Assembly: GCA_009783025.1 (NCBI GenBank)
Contig: WRHY01000001.1
Coordinates: forward strand, 396,019-460,018
From: Desulfovibrionaceae bacterium
GTDB taxonomy: Bacteria > Desulfobacterota > Desulfovibrionia > Desulfovibrionales > Desulfovibrionaceae
Direction: 5' to 3'
DNA: 64,000 nucleotides
Of the stretch, positions 1 to 9,357 are shown piece after piece. The notes under the pieces are model-generated. The model saw only the letters and a program-made list of their open reading frames with translations. It was not told the origin of the DNA and made no database searches. The translations under genes and the position numbers were made by a program. Numbering within the stretch: position 1 is the stretch's first letter; each line of letters begins with the position of its first letter.

Positions 1-1
1 C

Positions 2-1015
<1,014 letters not shown>

Positions 1016-1019
1016 GCCC

Positions 1020-1169
1020 ATGCGCATTAATATTCTGCTCGCCTGCACCGAGTGCAAACGGCGTAACTACGCCACGAGCAAAAACAAAAAGAATACTACT
1101 TCCCGCCTGGAGCTGAAGAAGTATTGTCCCTGGGACAAGAGAATGACGCTCCACCGCGAAACAAAGTAG
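1020..1169 (+). CDS. rpmG: 50S ribosomal protein L33
   Basis: A 49-residue gene starting at ATG 1020, 4 bp after tuf. The protein begins [19 protein letters not shown] and ends [17 protein letters not shown]. This is L33 of the cysteine-containing type: a CxxC pair near residues 9-12 and a third cysteine in YCPWD, where fully zinc-binding L33 has a second CxxC. It is too short for ordinary ORF cut-offs but unmistakable. It sits between tuf and tRNA-Trp, the order seen in many Deltaproteobacteria. Confidence 0.96.
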   Translation: MRINILLACTECKRRNYATSKNKKNTTSRLELKKYCPWDKRMTLHRETK

Positions 1170-1176
1170 TGAACAC

Positions 1177-1253
1177 AGGGCAGTAGCTCTAACGGCTAGA
1201 GCGGCGGTCTCCAAAACCGCATGTTGGGGGTTCGAATCCCTCCTGCCCTGCCA
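1177..1253 (+). tRNA. tRNA-Trp (CCA anticodon)
   Basis: A complete cloverleaf can be read. The acceptor stem AGGGCAG pairs with CTGCCCT, followed by a discriminator G and an encoded CCA. The anticodon arm GCGGT-CTCCAAA-ACCGC has anticodon CCA, and the T arm contains GGTTCGAATCC. It lies between rpmG and secE, a classic position for tRNA-Trp. Confidence 0.97.
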
Positions 1254-1342
1254 TAAGCCTTTGAAAGTATGCGCGGCAAGGATTACCCCTTGCCGTCGCA
1301 TTCCATAAGGCTGTGACCGCATTGGATAAAGGTGCAATCGCA

Positions 1343-1609
1343 ATGGCCACCAAACAGAAAAAACTGGACAAGGCGGGAGAGATCGCGGCAGTCGCCGTTG
1401 ATCGCTCGCCCTCCAAGATACAGGCTCTCGGCAAGTATTTTGAAGACGCCAAAACCGAGCTTGGCAAGGTCTCCTGGCCGACCCGCAAGGAAGTCAAGGT
1501 CACGAGCATTGCCGTGCTCGCTCTTGTGGTGGTCATGTCTATTTTCCTGGGCATAGCGGATCTCGTACTCTCCAAGATTATGGAATCCATCCTCTCCATA
1601 GGGTTGTGA
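1343..1609 (+). CDS. secE: Preprotein translocase subunit SecE
   Basis: SecE clamps the SecY channel in the inner membrane. The 88-residue protein has a hydrophilic N-terminus, the conserved amphipathic stretch YFEDAKTELGKVSWPTRKEV and one C-terminal transmembrane helix (TSIAVLALVVVMSIFLGIAD). I prefer ATG 1343 (MATKQKK), preceded by AAAGG at about 10 bp. An in-frame GTG at 1313 would add ten residues with no better ribosome site. nusG starts 2 bp after the stop, so the two are surely cotranscribed. Confidence 0.95.
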   Translation: MATKQKKLDKAGEIAAVAVDRSPSKIQALGKYFEDAKTELGKVSWPTRKEVKVTSIAVLALVVVMSIFLGIADLVLSKIMESILSIGL

Positions 1610-1610
1610 C

Positions 1611-2165
1611 ATGACAGACTCTCCAGAAACCACGGGAAAGGCGCGCTGGTACATCGTGCACACCTACTCCGGTTTTGAGAACCGGGTGGAGCAGACCATC
1701 AAGGAAATGATGCGCACGGAACAGGACCAGGGCTTTATCAAGGAAGTGGTCATCCCCACGGAAAAAGTCATTGAACTGGTGCGCGGCGAGAAAAAGACCT
1801 TTACGCGCAAGTTTTATCCCGGTTACGTGATGGTCCGCATGGAGATGAACGATTTTTCCTGGCATCTGGTGCAGTCCATCCCCAAGGTGACCGGGTTTGT
1901 GGGCGGCAAGAACAGGCCGACCCCCATGCGCGATTCGGAAGCTGACCGTATCCGCTCCCTGATGGAGGCGCGTCAGGAGCAGCCCCGTCCCAAGTTCAAC
2001 TTTGAACGCGGGGACGAAGTGCGGGTCATTGACGGGCCTTTTGGCGGCTTCAACGGCGTTGTGGAAGACGTCAACTATGACAAAGGGAAACTGCGCGTCT
2101 CCGTGTCGATCTTCGGCAGGCAGACTCCCGTGGAACTGGACTTTGTCCAGGTATCCAAAGGATAA
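1611..2165 (+). CDS. nusG: Transcription termination/antitermination factor NusG
   Basis: A 184-residue NusG. The N-terminal NGN domain begins KARWYIVHTYSGFENRVEQ and includes FYPGYVMVRMEMND, the face that binds RNA polymerase. The C-terminal KOW domain (about residues 130-180) contains RGDEVRVIDGPFGGFNGVVE and binds Rho or S10. It follows secE by 2 bp; rplK starts 77 bp later. Length and motifs are normal for the family. Confidence 0.98.
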   Translation: MTDSPETTGKARWYIVHTYSGFENRVEQTIKEMMRTEQDQGFIKEVVIPTEKVIELVRGEKKTFTRKFYPGYVMVRMEMNDFSWHLVQSIPKVTGFVGGKNRPTPMRDSEADRIRSLMEARQEQPRPKFNFERGDEVRVIDGPFGGFNGVVEDVNYDKGKLRVSVSIFGRQTPVELDFVQVSKG

Positions 2166-2242
2166 CAAAGAGCATGCGTTTTGCGGCCCCAACGTTTTTT
2201 CGGGGCAAAGCTGTGCGGATGCTTTTGTAAAGGAATACTCTC

Positions 2243-2665
2243 ATGGCCAAGAAAGAAATAGCTAAGATCAAGCTGCAGATTCCCGGTGGGGCGGCCAACC
2301 CTTCCCCGCCCGTGGGCCCGGCCCTGGGCCAGCACGGTCTGAACATCATGGAGTTCTGCAAGGCCTTTAACGCCAAGACCGCCGATGAAAAGGGCATGGT
2401 TATTCCCGTGGTGATCACGGTGTACCATGACCGCTCGTTTACGTTCATCACCAAGACCCCTCCGGCTGCGGTACTGCTCATGAAGTCGGCCAAGGTCGAG
2501 AAAGGGTCGGGCGAGCCGAACAGAAACAAGATCGGCACCATCTCCATGCAACAGGTGGAAGAAATCGCGGCTCTGAAAATGCCCGACCTGACTGCCAAGG
2601 ATATGGAAGCCGCCAAGAAATCCATTCTCGGCACTGCCCGCAGCATGGGCCTTGAGGTTAAGTAG
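2243..2665 (+). CDS. rplK: 50S ribosomal protein L11
   Basis: A 140-residue L11, the stalk-base protein that binds 23S rRNA in the GTPase centre. The N-terminus ([24 protein letters not shown]) has the conserved proline-rich signature. The C-terminal rRNA-binding domain ends ARSMGLEVK. The start ATG is preceded by AAAGGA at about 9 bp. It is followed by rplA, forming the usual L11-L1 unit. Confidence 0.98.
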   Translation: MAKKEIAKIKLQIPGGAANPSPPVGPALGQHGLNIMEFCKAFNAKTADEKGMVIPVVITVYHDRSFTFITKTPPAAVLLMKSAKVEKGSGEPNRNKIGTISMQQVEEIAALKMPDLTAKDMEAAKKSILGTARSMGLEVK

Positions 2666-2751
2666 CGTTTAATCATTACGACTGCCGTGCCGGGGCCTGG
2701 CCCGCGGCATAATCCGGCAGGAGATTCAAACGAAGAGGAAATAGGTGCACC

Positions 2752-3465
2752 ATGCCCAAACATGGGAAAAAATTCCGCAAATCCATAGAGAATGTGGATT
2801 TACAGCAGAAATATACAGTGGAAGACGCTGTGTCCAAGTCTTTGGCCGCTTCTTTCGCCAAGTTTGATGAAACCGTTGACGTGGCTTTGGGTCTCGGCGT
2901 TGAACCCAAGTATTCCGACCAGATGGTGCGCGGCGCCGTGCCCCTGCCGCACGGTCTGGGCAAGACCGTGCGTGTGGCCGTGTTTTGCAAGGGTGAGAAG
3001 GAAGCCGAAGCCAAGGCTGCCGGGGCCGACTTTGTGGGCGGCGAAGACTTGGTGGCCAAGGTTAAGGAAGGCTTCCTCGATTTTGACGCCGCTATCGCCA
3101 CCCCTGACGTGATGGCCCTGGTGGGCCAGATTGGCCGGGTACTCGGCCCGCGCGGCTTGATGCCCAACGCCAAGACCGGCACCGTTACCTTTGACGTTGC
3201 CGCCGCGGTGAACGAAATCAAGGCCGGACGTGTGGAGTTCAGGGTGGACAAGGCCGGGGTGCTGCATGCGCCGCTGGGCAAAGTCTCCTTTGGCTCGGAA
3301 AAAATTCTGGACAACCTGCGGGCGCTTTTGGCTGAAGTGAACCGGCTCAAGCCTTCCGCCGCCAAAGGCACCTATATGAAGGCTATGGCTGTGTCCACTA
3401 CCATGGGCCCCGGCGTCAAGGTTGACCCCACGGTTATTCGTAAATTTATCGAAGGGACTGCTTAG
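2752..3465 (+). CDS. rplA: 50S ribosomal protein L1
   Basis: A 237-residue L1 starting [16 protein letters not shown]. It contains the family block [15 protein letters not shown] at about residues 139-153 and ends [12 protein letters not shown]1 forms the mobile L1 stalk and, in other bacteria, represses its own operon by binding the mRNA. An AGAGGAAATA ribosome site precedes the start. Only 2 bp after the TAG stop a 141-bp hairpin repeat begins (3468), separating rplKA from rplJL. Confidence 0.98.
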   Translation: MPKHGKKFRKSIENVDLQQKYTVEDAVSKSLAASFAKFDETVDVALGLGVEPKYSDQMVRGAVPLPHGLGKTVRVAVFCKGEKEAEAKAAGADFVGGEDLVAKVKEGFLDFDAAIATPDVMALVGQIGRVLGPRGLMPNAKTGTVTFDVAAAVNEIKAGRVEFRVDKAGVLHAPLGKVSFGSEKILDNLRALLAEVNRLKPSAAKGTYMKAMAVSTTMGPGVKVDPTVIRKFIEGTA

Positions 3466-3467
3466 GA

Positions 3468-3608
3468 CCTGCTGCCACTATGGTCTTTTTGCCCCCTGCC
3501 TTCGTCAGAATCGCTTTTTATTCCGGTCGAGTACCATAAGAGTACACTCCCTCCATAAAAAGCGATTCTTCCTCGGCAGAGAACAAAAATCCTCATAGTG
3601 GCAACAGG
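3468..3608. repeat. Palindromic interspersed element, family C (copy C1)
   Basis: A 141-bp element with long nested inverted arms. The outer arms are CCTGCTGCCACTATG and CATAGTGGCAACAGG. The inner arms are AATCGCTTTTTAT and ATAAAAAGCGATT. The centre contains ACCATAAGAGTACACTCC, which also occurs in copy C2 at 39293-39516. Outer arms differ between the two copies but pair within each copy. It starts 2 bp after the rplA stop codon. It could fold as RNA and act as a terminator or processing site between the L11-L1 and L10-L12 units; that role is inferred. Confidence 0.85.
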
Positions 3609-3639
3609 CCCCAACCAGACCTTAACGGTTCCCTGTTAA

Positions 3640-3888
3640 GGTAAAGGTTTAGTCCCTTCGATTGCGGGAACCTGTTCCCGCTTGGCAGAGGACCTGGAAA
3701 TCTGAGTCACAGACAGTCGGCGCAAGGCGGCCATATAATGGCAATCGCTGAGGTAAGCCCGGCCGAGACTTATCTGAAGGCTCTCATTTCCACCAGCACA
3801 AAGGCTGCCCCCGCATGCTACGGCCTTCAGGCTTATTGTCTGAAGCGCTTTATCCGGCGGGAGACGCCTGCAACTCCAGGAGAGTCGC
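3640..3888 (+). promoter_or_regulatory. Putative L10 leader region upstream of rplJ
   Basis: About 250 bp without a convincing ORF precede the GTG start of rplJ. Many bacteria have here a structured L10 leader that binds L10(L12)4 and autoregulates rplJL. The stretch contains several short complementary segments (for example GCGGGAACCTGTTCCCGC near 3664-3681) and ends in the AGGAG ribosome site of rplJ. The position fits; the exact fold was not computed. Confidence 0.45.
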
Positions 3889-4407
3889 GTGAACAGAACT
3901 GAAAAAGCCGCAGTCATTGAGAAGATCAAGGCCTCAGCCGAGAAGTCTTCCATCGCGGTGGTCGCTGACTTCAAGGGAATGCCGGTGGAAGAGATGACCC
4001 GCTTCAGGGTGAAGCTTCGCGAAGTAAACGGCGAACTCGTCGTTGTGAAGAACACCCTGGCACGTATCGCCTTTAACGGCGGTACGCATGACGTCATCAA
4101 AGACAACTTCCGTGAAAACTGCGCCATTGCCCTTGGAATGGAAGATCCGGTCGCCCTTGCCAAAGCGGTGTCGGATTTTGCCAAGACCAGCAAGACCTTG
4201 GAGATTCGCCACGGCAGCCTGGACGGCAAATTCCTTTCCGCCGATCAGATCAATGCTCTGGCAAAGCTGCCCGGCAGAAACGAACTGCTTGCCCAGACCC
4301 TTGGCACCTTGAACGCAGTGCCCACAAACTTTGTGTCGCTGCTGGCCAACACCATTCGCGGAGTGCTCTACGCGCTTAAGGCCATTGAAGAGAAAAAGGC
4401 CGCGTAA
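3889..4407 (+). CDS. rplJ: 50S ribosomal protein L10
   Basis: A 172-residue L10 starting at GTG 3889 with AGGAG about 7 bp upstream. The N-terminus [20 protein letters not shown] and the block [12 protein letters not shown] are the rRNA-binding part. The C-terminal helix ([19 protein letters not shown]) binds L7/L12 dimers. It forms an operon with rplL, which begins 36 bp downstream. Confidence 0.97.
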   Translation: MNRTEKAAVIEKIKASAEKSSIAVVADFKGMPVEEMTRFRVKLREVNGELVVVKNTLARIAFNGGTHDVIKDNFRENCAIALGMEDPVALAKAVSDFAKTSKTLEIRHGSLDGKFLSADQINALAKLPGRNELLAQTLGTLNAVPTNFVSLLANTIRGVLYALKAIEEKKAA

Positions 4408-4443
4408 GAGATTCAAGCCAAAGACCTTTGAAGGAGAAAATCC

Positions 4444-4824
<381 letters not shown>

Positions 4825-4872
4825 GTCTGTTATATGCGGGGCTCTGTCCCGCACCGGCATTTGGAAAAACAT

Positions 4873-4898
4873 AAGGGCGCGGTAACTTCCGCGCCCTT
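4873..4898. terminator. Rho-independent terminator between convergent rplL and the kinase gene
   Basis: A perfect 10-bp stem AAGGGCGCGG / CCGCGCCCTT with a 6-nt loop. The stem's own 5' A and 3' T tracts make it usable from either side. It lies between the end of rplL (+) and the end of the histidine kinase gene (-). A weaker hairpin GCGGG/CCCGC lies just upstream at 4836-4852. Confidence 0.7.
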
Positions 4899-4923
4899 TG
4901 CTATTGGCAGGTCTTTTTCAAAC

Positions 4924-6891
4924 TTACAGCAGGTGTTTTTTAAGCTCCGCAATCACCACGGCAACATCAAGCGGTTTGCCCAAATGGCTGTTCATGCCCG
5001 AGGCCAGGCACCGTTCGATGTCCTCGCGGAACACATTGGCCGTCATGGCAATGATCGGTATGCTATCCGCTTTCCGTAAACCTGATGCGCGGATTTGCCT
5101 GGTCGCTTCATACCCGTCCACATCCGGCATATGAATATCCATCAGGATGAGGTCATACGCGTCAGGCGCGGCGGAAAATTTTGCAACCGCCTCCGCACCG
5201 TCAACCGCAAAAACCGTCTCTATTCCAGTATCTTCAAGCAGTGAAGCTACAATTTCACGGTTTATTTCGACATCATCCGCCACCAGCGCCCGCTTCCCGG
5301 CAAAAATGCCGCCCAGGGCGCCGTCATGCGCCTCGCATGCCGGCCCCTCTTGAGAGGCTTCTTTGCTCGAAGCGCCGGTTTTGACCCTGATTTCAAACAG
5401 GAAGGAAGCGCCTTTGCCGAGTTCGGATTCGACCCATATGCGGCCGTCCATCATATCGATGATACGTTTGGCGATGGCCAAACCAAGCCCGGTTCCGCCG
5501 AATTTACGGGAAATGCCGCCATCAGCCTGTTCAAAGGAGGCAAACAGGCCGTTCCGCTGCTCTTCGGATATGCCGATTCCGGTATCCTTCACCACAAAGC
5601 GGATGGTGCATATCTCATCCTCTTCGGCAATTTTTTTTGCCGTCAGCGCTATGGCGCCGTGCTCAGGCGTAAATTTTACAGCATTGGTCAGCAGGTTGGT
5701 AATAACCTGGGACAGACGTTGTTCATCCGATATGATGGTTGCAGGTATATTGGTATCAATATCGAGCGATAAGGCCTGCTTTCGCTCTTCAATGCGAAAA
5801 TTCATGCTGCCGACGACACGTTGCATCATCTGCGCAACGTTGCATTCGCCAAGCGACAGTTCCAACTGGTCAGCTTCAATTTTGGACATGTCCAGAATAT
5901 CATTAATAACGCCGAGCAAGTGCTGTGAAGCTTCGTTGATTTTGTCTAAACAGTATATCTTGCGCTCAGGAGCGTCGGCAGTTTTTGCAATGGTGGTCAT
6001 CCCGATAATGGCATTCATCGGGGTGCGCATTTCATGACTCATGCGGGCAAGAAAGTCTGACTTGGCGCGCGTTGATTGCTCGGCCAGTTCACGGGCCCGC
6101 TCAGCCGCATGTTGGGCGCGTACACTTTCAGTCATGTCATGGAAAAAAAGCATCGTTCCGACAGCCGTGCCTCGTTCGTCCAGCATAGGGATAACCTGAA
6201 TGGAGTAATGGCGTAATCTATCATCCTGGCCAAAGGCGATCGCTTGCTCCATCTCCGATGAACACTTGTACGCAACAGCCGCCTGAAGCAAGCCGGTCAT
6301 ATGCTGCAAAAAAGCGTCGCTTAACACAGGGGAAAACAGCTCATGGAATGATTTATCCCGGATGATGCTTGCGTCTTCTATTCCGCAGTGTTGCAGATAG
6401 GATACGCTTGTAAGAACAACATGCCCGTGAACGTCAAACAGCAGGATAATATCCGGGCAGTTGCTCAACAGGAGATTTACATATTGTTGCAGCTTATATT
6501 TTGTATCTTCATTTATTTTGTGGCGCTCATCCAACTGCTGTACCATCGCGTTGAAGGCTCTGGAAAAATTCCCCATAAATTCGACGCGTTGCAGATAGTC
6601 TCCTTGAGCTACCTGTTGGGTTTGCCAAGTTAAATGTTTCAGCGACGCATGCAGCGATTTCAGCGGAGCGGCGACCTCATTGCCGGACGACGGCATTTCC
6701 CCGTCCAGATCTCCCTTGGACAGGGCATTGGCAAACTTCCTGGTTTCAGAAATACACTCCGCGAGATATTTTAAGCCTTCCCCCAAATCACGGAAGCCTT
6801 GGGGCAAACGCTCCAGATCCAGCGCGGCGCGTGCCGGACTGTATAAGACATCACGCAAATAATTAAATAAAACCTCTGCAATCGGGTCCAC
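4924..6891 (-). CDS. Hybrid sensor histidine kinase (HAMP-like, PAS, HisKA, HATPase, REC)
   Basis: A 655-residue hybrid kinase with no obvious transmembrane helix. Residues about 40-125 look like a HAMP-type helical segment. Residues 135-255 form a PAS domain (LLSNCPDIILLFDVHG). The H-box FLARMSHEMRTPMNAI places the phosphorylated His at 286. The ATPase part has N-box NLLTNAVKFTP, G1 DTGIGIS and G2 FGGTGLGLAI. The C-terminal receiver domain has DD after ALVA, phospho-acceptor D585 (LILMDIHMP) and K639 (LGKPLD). It is encoded 77 bp downstream of a V4R-domain protein on the same strand, which may supply its input. No separate response regulator is adjacent, so a downstream phosphotransfer partner must be elsewhere. 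Confidence 0.93.
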   Translation of the reverse strand: MDPIAEVLFNYLRDVLYSPARAALDLERLPQGFRDLGEGLKYLAECISETRKFANALSKGDLDGEMPSSGNEVAAPLKSLHASLKHLTWQTQQVAQGDYLQRVEFMGNFSRAFNAMVQQLDERHKINEDTKYKLQQYVNLLLSNCPDIILLFDVHGHVVLTSVSYLQHCGIEDASIIRDKSFHELFSPVLSDAFLQHMTGLLQAAVAYKCSSEMEQAIAFGQDDRLRHYSIQVIPMLDERGTAVGTMLFFHDMTESVRAQHAAERARELAEQSTRAKSDFLARMSHEMRTPMNAIIGMTTIAKTADAPERKIYCLDKINEASQHLLGVINDILDMSKIEADQLELSLGECNVAQMMQRVVGSMNFRIEERKQALSLDIDTNIPATIISDEQRLSQVITNLLTNAVKFTPEHGAIALTAKKIAEEDEICTIRFVVKDTGIGISEEQRNGLFASFEQADGGISRKFGGTGLGLAIAKRIIDMMDGRIWVESELGKGASFLFEIRVKTGASSKEASQEGPACEAHDGALGGIFAGKRALVADDVEINREIVASLLEDTGIETVFAVDGAEAVAKFSAAPDAYDLILMDIHMPDVDGYEATRQIRASGLRKADSIPIIAMTANVFREDIERCLASGMNSHLGKPLDVAVVIAELKKHLL

Positions 6892-6968
6892 AATATTCTA
6901 CCTTTCGGGAATACACATGTACGGCAACACCATACAGGCTGCTTTGCCATCGTGTTTGCAGTCTGAAA

Positions 6969-7505
6969 TCACTCCACAACAACGCCGCTAAAGCGGCATA
7001 CTCTATCGCCGTTGGCCCAACAATCCACCTCACGGACCTGGTATTTCTTTCCGGTGTATGCCTCAAGAATACCGGCAATAAACCCTTCGTCATAATTGCA
7101 CACGTTTTCGTTAGTAACGGGCAATCCGCTGCAATCCAGATCCTGTCCTACCGTGAGCACAATGCTCCCTGTTTCAGGATCAAACGCTTCCAGGCGCAAA
7201 ATGCCGATTTTCAGGGTTTGCAACAGGTTTTGCAGGTTGGCCAAAAAGGCGTTGAAATCCACTTTCAGATCCAGCGTATTTTTGGCAAACTCCACCCCGG
7301 CCAAAAAACCGGCCTGGCGGAAGTATTCGTTCGCCTGTTCTCCGCCGTGCGCCTTGGTCAGTACATCCAACATGGTATACTGCATCAAGCGGTATACCAG
7401 CACGGGCATATCTTCGCCCATGTCTCCACGGCCTGCCTTGATATCGCCAAGGCTGTCCCAAGTGAAAACGTTATGACTCCGGCCTTTCAAAAAGACATTA
7501 CTCAT
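6969..7505 (-). CDS. V4R (4-vinyl reductase) domain sensor protein
   Basis: A 178-residue soluble protein ending in a V4R domain. The domain signature runs DLDCSGLP, NENVCNYDEGFIAGIL and REVDCWANGDRVCRF, giving cysteines at 125, 136, 162 and 170. V4R domains are small-molecule-binding folds found in bacteriochlorophyll enzymes, XylR/DmpR-type regulators and stand-alone sensors. Here it precedes a hybrid kinase without a membrane anchor in the same operon, so a ligand-sensing input subunit is likely (inference). The start ATG has AGGGAG upstream. Confidence 0.85.
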   Translation of the reverse strand: MSNVFLKGRSHNVFTWDSLGDIKAGRGDMGEDMPVLVYRLMQYTMLDVLTKAHGGEQANEYFRQAGFLAGVEFAKNTLDLKVDFNAFLANLQNLLQTLKIGILRLEAFDPETGSIVLTVGQDLDCSGLPVTNENVCNYDEGFIAGILEAYTGKKYQVREVDCWANGDRVCRFSGVVVE

Positions 7506-7807
7506 GGCGCATCTCCCTGATACGTTATTTTTACTTAATCTGCTTTATTTAGGCCGATATTTCAAGCAATAATTCCCGCTTGGACACCTCATTATGAGAG
7601 TGCGGTATGCCTTACGCCTGGTGTGCGACTCTGGAAAGCGGCGTTCCGAATCCAGAGCGATGACGTTGTTGTGGCGGCTTTCATTCGCGAGTGCGATCAG
7701 GGGTAGTCGAGAGGGGGCTTTTCGAAAGCGGCGTTATTCCGTAAAATTTCTTTGCCGACCTTTCTCTGGAGGGTGCGGTTTTCTGCGTGGGCCGTTTTGT
7801 ACGGCCC
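7506..7807. other. Intergenic region, no supported gene; hairpin after infA
   Basis: A 302-bp gap between divergent neighbours. It contains an imperfect direct repeat (GAAAGCGGCGTT at about 7635 and 7725) and, next to the infA stop, a hairpin GGGCCGT/ACGGCCC (7789-7807) that may end infA transcription. An open frame on the + strand (7594-7827) has a composition unlike real proteins here and overlaps infA, so I do not call it. Confidence 0.5.
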
Positions 7808-8026
7808 TTACTTCATGCGGTAGGTGATGCGCCCGCGCGTCAGATCATAGGGGGAAAGCTCCACCTTGACCCGGTCTCCGGGCAGAATGCGGATATAAAA
7901 CTTACGCATCTTGCCGGAAATATGGGCAAGCACTTCATGCCCGTTTTCCAGTTCGACACGAAACATGGCGTTGGGCAGAGCTTCCTGCACAGTACCGTCA
8001 ATTTCCAATGCTTCTTCTTTGGCCAT
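7808..8026 (-). CDS. infA: Translation initiation factor IF-1
   Basis: A 72-residue OB-fold protein: [20 protein letters not shown], then [20 protein letters not shown], ending [15 protein letters not shown]-1 binds the 30S A site during initiation. The start chosen is ATG 8026, preceded by GAGGGAG at about 5 bp. The open frame extends 35 codons further upstream, but that part is not IF-1-like. The gene stands alone. Confidence 0.97.
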   Translation of the reverse strand: MAKEEALEIDGTVQEALPNAMFRVELENGHEVLAHISGKMRKFYIRILPGDRVKVELSPYDLTRGRITYRMK

Positions 8027-8184
8027 ACGCTCCCTCGGGAAAATATCCGGCGCATCCGCGTCATGGAACGCAGAGCCCATATGTCTTACCGCAATTTTGC
8101 GGCAGAATTGTTCTCGTGTCATGTTTCGCATTGTTTGTCAATGCGATTAAGGCATTGCATAAAAATGCCATAAATGAGGAATGG

Positions 8185-8216
8185 GGTTGCCGGGACCCAC
8201 GCGGGCCCCGGCAACC
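8185..8216. terminator. Strong hairpin downstream of the CI-like repressor gene
   Basis: Ten-base arms GGTTGCCGGG and CCCGGCAACC around a GC-rich loop, 17 bp after the stop of the repressor gene (minus strand). There is no clear T tract, so termination may be Rho-assisted or the hairpin may protect the 3' end. Confidence 0.45.
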
Positions 8217-8232
8217 TTTGCGGGATCAGCAT

Positions 8233-8919
8233 TTATACGCGTTGCAGCACCCAGGCCACCCGGCCTACGATGTGCTCTTCATACCCTTGTACAGGCATAG
8301 TGACTTCCGGATGCAAGGCATTGTCGCTCCGGAGAATAAGACGGTTGTTCTGCGTATCCATGAACACGCGTTTGAATACAACTCCCTCATAGGGCAGGCG
8401 TATCCCGTACATTTCCCCCGAGGCCACGTGTTTTTTCGTTGTATCCAGGCCCACGTAAGCGCCTTTGAGAATCGCGGGCTCCATGCCTGAGGAGTCGGCG
8501 CGCACCACGTAGACACCGGGGGTGGCAAAGGATTGGGGGATGCTCAGCCTGCCGACCGTGGACAGGGCATCGTTTTCGTCGGTAGAGGGTTGCGTGGTAT
8601 GTACTTGCACAATCATGTTTTTGGCGTCAGGTCCGCCGTAGCGGGCCACATCCTCACAAAGAGCGCCGGCCGGAGCATCCACAGGGACATAGCCTTGCTC
8701 GGTGCGCAGGTACATGGGGCCGCTGCCTTTTTTCAGCCAGTCCGGATTAAGTCCGAACTGTTCAAAAAGTTTCATATACCAGTCTGAGGGAACGGAATTA
8801 CGTCTTTTAGCATCGGAGATGCTTGACTGCCTGATGTCCAGGACTTCAGCCAGTTCAACTTGAGTTCTTGTATTTGTTGCGAGCTTGATGCGTTCGAAAA
8901 TTTCTTCGAAGTTGACCAC
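8233..8919 (-). CDS. CI-like phage repressor-type regulator (HTH + S24-like domain)
   Basis: A 228-residue regulator. The N-terminal part (about residues 3-60: VNFEEIFERIKLATNTRTQV ... VLDIRQSSISDAKRR) matches the phage CI repressor HTH family. The C-terminal half resembles the LexA/CI S24 domain: GVYVVRADSSGMEPAILKGA, then VVFKRVFMD with lysine 183. The family pattern is G-D-S-M-E-P, with Ser as nucleophile; here glycine stands directly before MEP, so self-cleavage is doubtful. The start is GTG 8919 because AGGAG lies 8 bp upstream; a TTG five codons earlier would overlap that site. No other prophage genes adjoin it, so it may be a domesticated regulator. A short relative is encoded at 50982-51206. 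Confidence 0.85.
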   Translation of the reverse strand: MVNFEEIFERIKLATNTRTQVELAEVLDIRQSSISDAKRRNSVPSDWYMKLFEQFGLNPDWLKKGSGPMYLRTEQGYVPVDAPAGALCEDVARYGGPDAKNMIVQVHTTQPSTDENDALSTVGRLSIPQSFATPGVYVVRADSSGMEPAILKGAYVGLDTTKKHVASGEMYGIRLPYEGVVFKRVFMDTQNNRLILRSDNALHPEVTMPVQGYEEHIVGRVAWVLQRV

Positions 8920-8934
8920 TTTGTTTCTCCTCAA

Positions 8935-9357
8935 TATCCTTCGTTCGATTCTTTACGGAGCGGAATTCACTTCATATGGTCACGAGTACATTGTGCATTT
9001 CCGGTAGATCTGAACCCAGGCTCTTAATCCCAAAGGAATAGTAAGATACCGGAAACGATACGTATTCTGCGATATAAAGCTTTGGCTCCGGTATTCGGAA
9101 TGCGGCAAATACATTGGCATTCCATCGGATAACAGCCACACAGAATCTATACATAAGAACAAAAGTGGATTAGGCAAGTCGAATATCGATTCTTTATACA
9201 AAATAAATGATATAAAACCTTCACATGTTCCCTATTATGAAGGCGCAGCACTACTTTCCAGGGGAGAGCAGGTTGTCCGGACCTGCGAGAACATTCCCCC
9301 CGTGTAACTCTCCGCCATCAAAACAATATATCGCCATAGCTATATATCGTGATAGCG
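8935..9357. other. Intergenic region without a recognised gene
   Basis: About 420 bp, more AT-rich than its surroundings. It contains a 9-bp inverted repeat TTTCCGGTA/TACCGGAAA near 8998 and 9045, and a near-tandem repeat of ATATATCG..ATAGC at about 9323-9354 beside the hflC stop. Short frames on the minus strand (8972-9201) show no family features. It presumably holds the repressor promoter. Confidence 0.4.

Noticed and set aside
1313..1342. GTG start for secE ten codons upstream
   Set aside because: ATG 1343 has the better spaced AAAGG site and gives a normal SecE N-terminus.
7594..7827. 77-codon + strand frame upstream of the V4R gene
   Set aside because: Arg- and Cys-rich, overlaps the end of infA, no ribosome site.
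8972..9201. Two overlapping short minus-strand frames in the gap before hflC
   Set aside because: No recognisable motif, no ribosome site, and they compete with each other in different frames.
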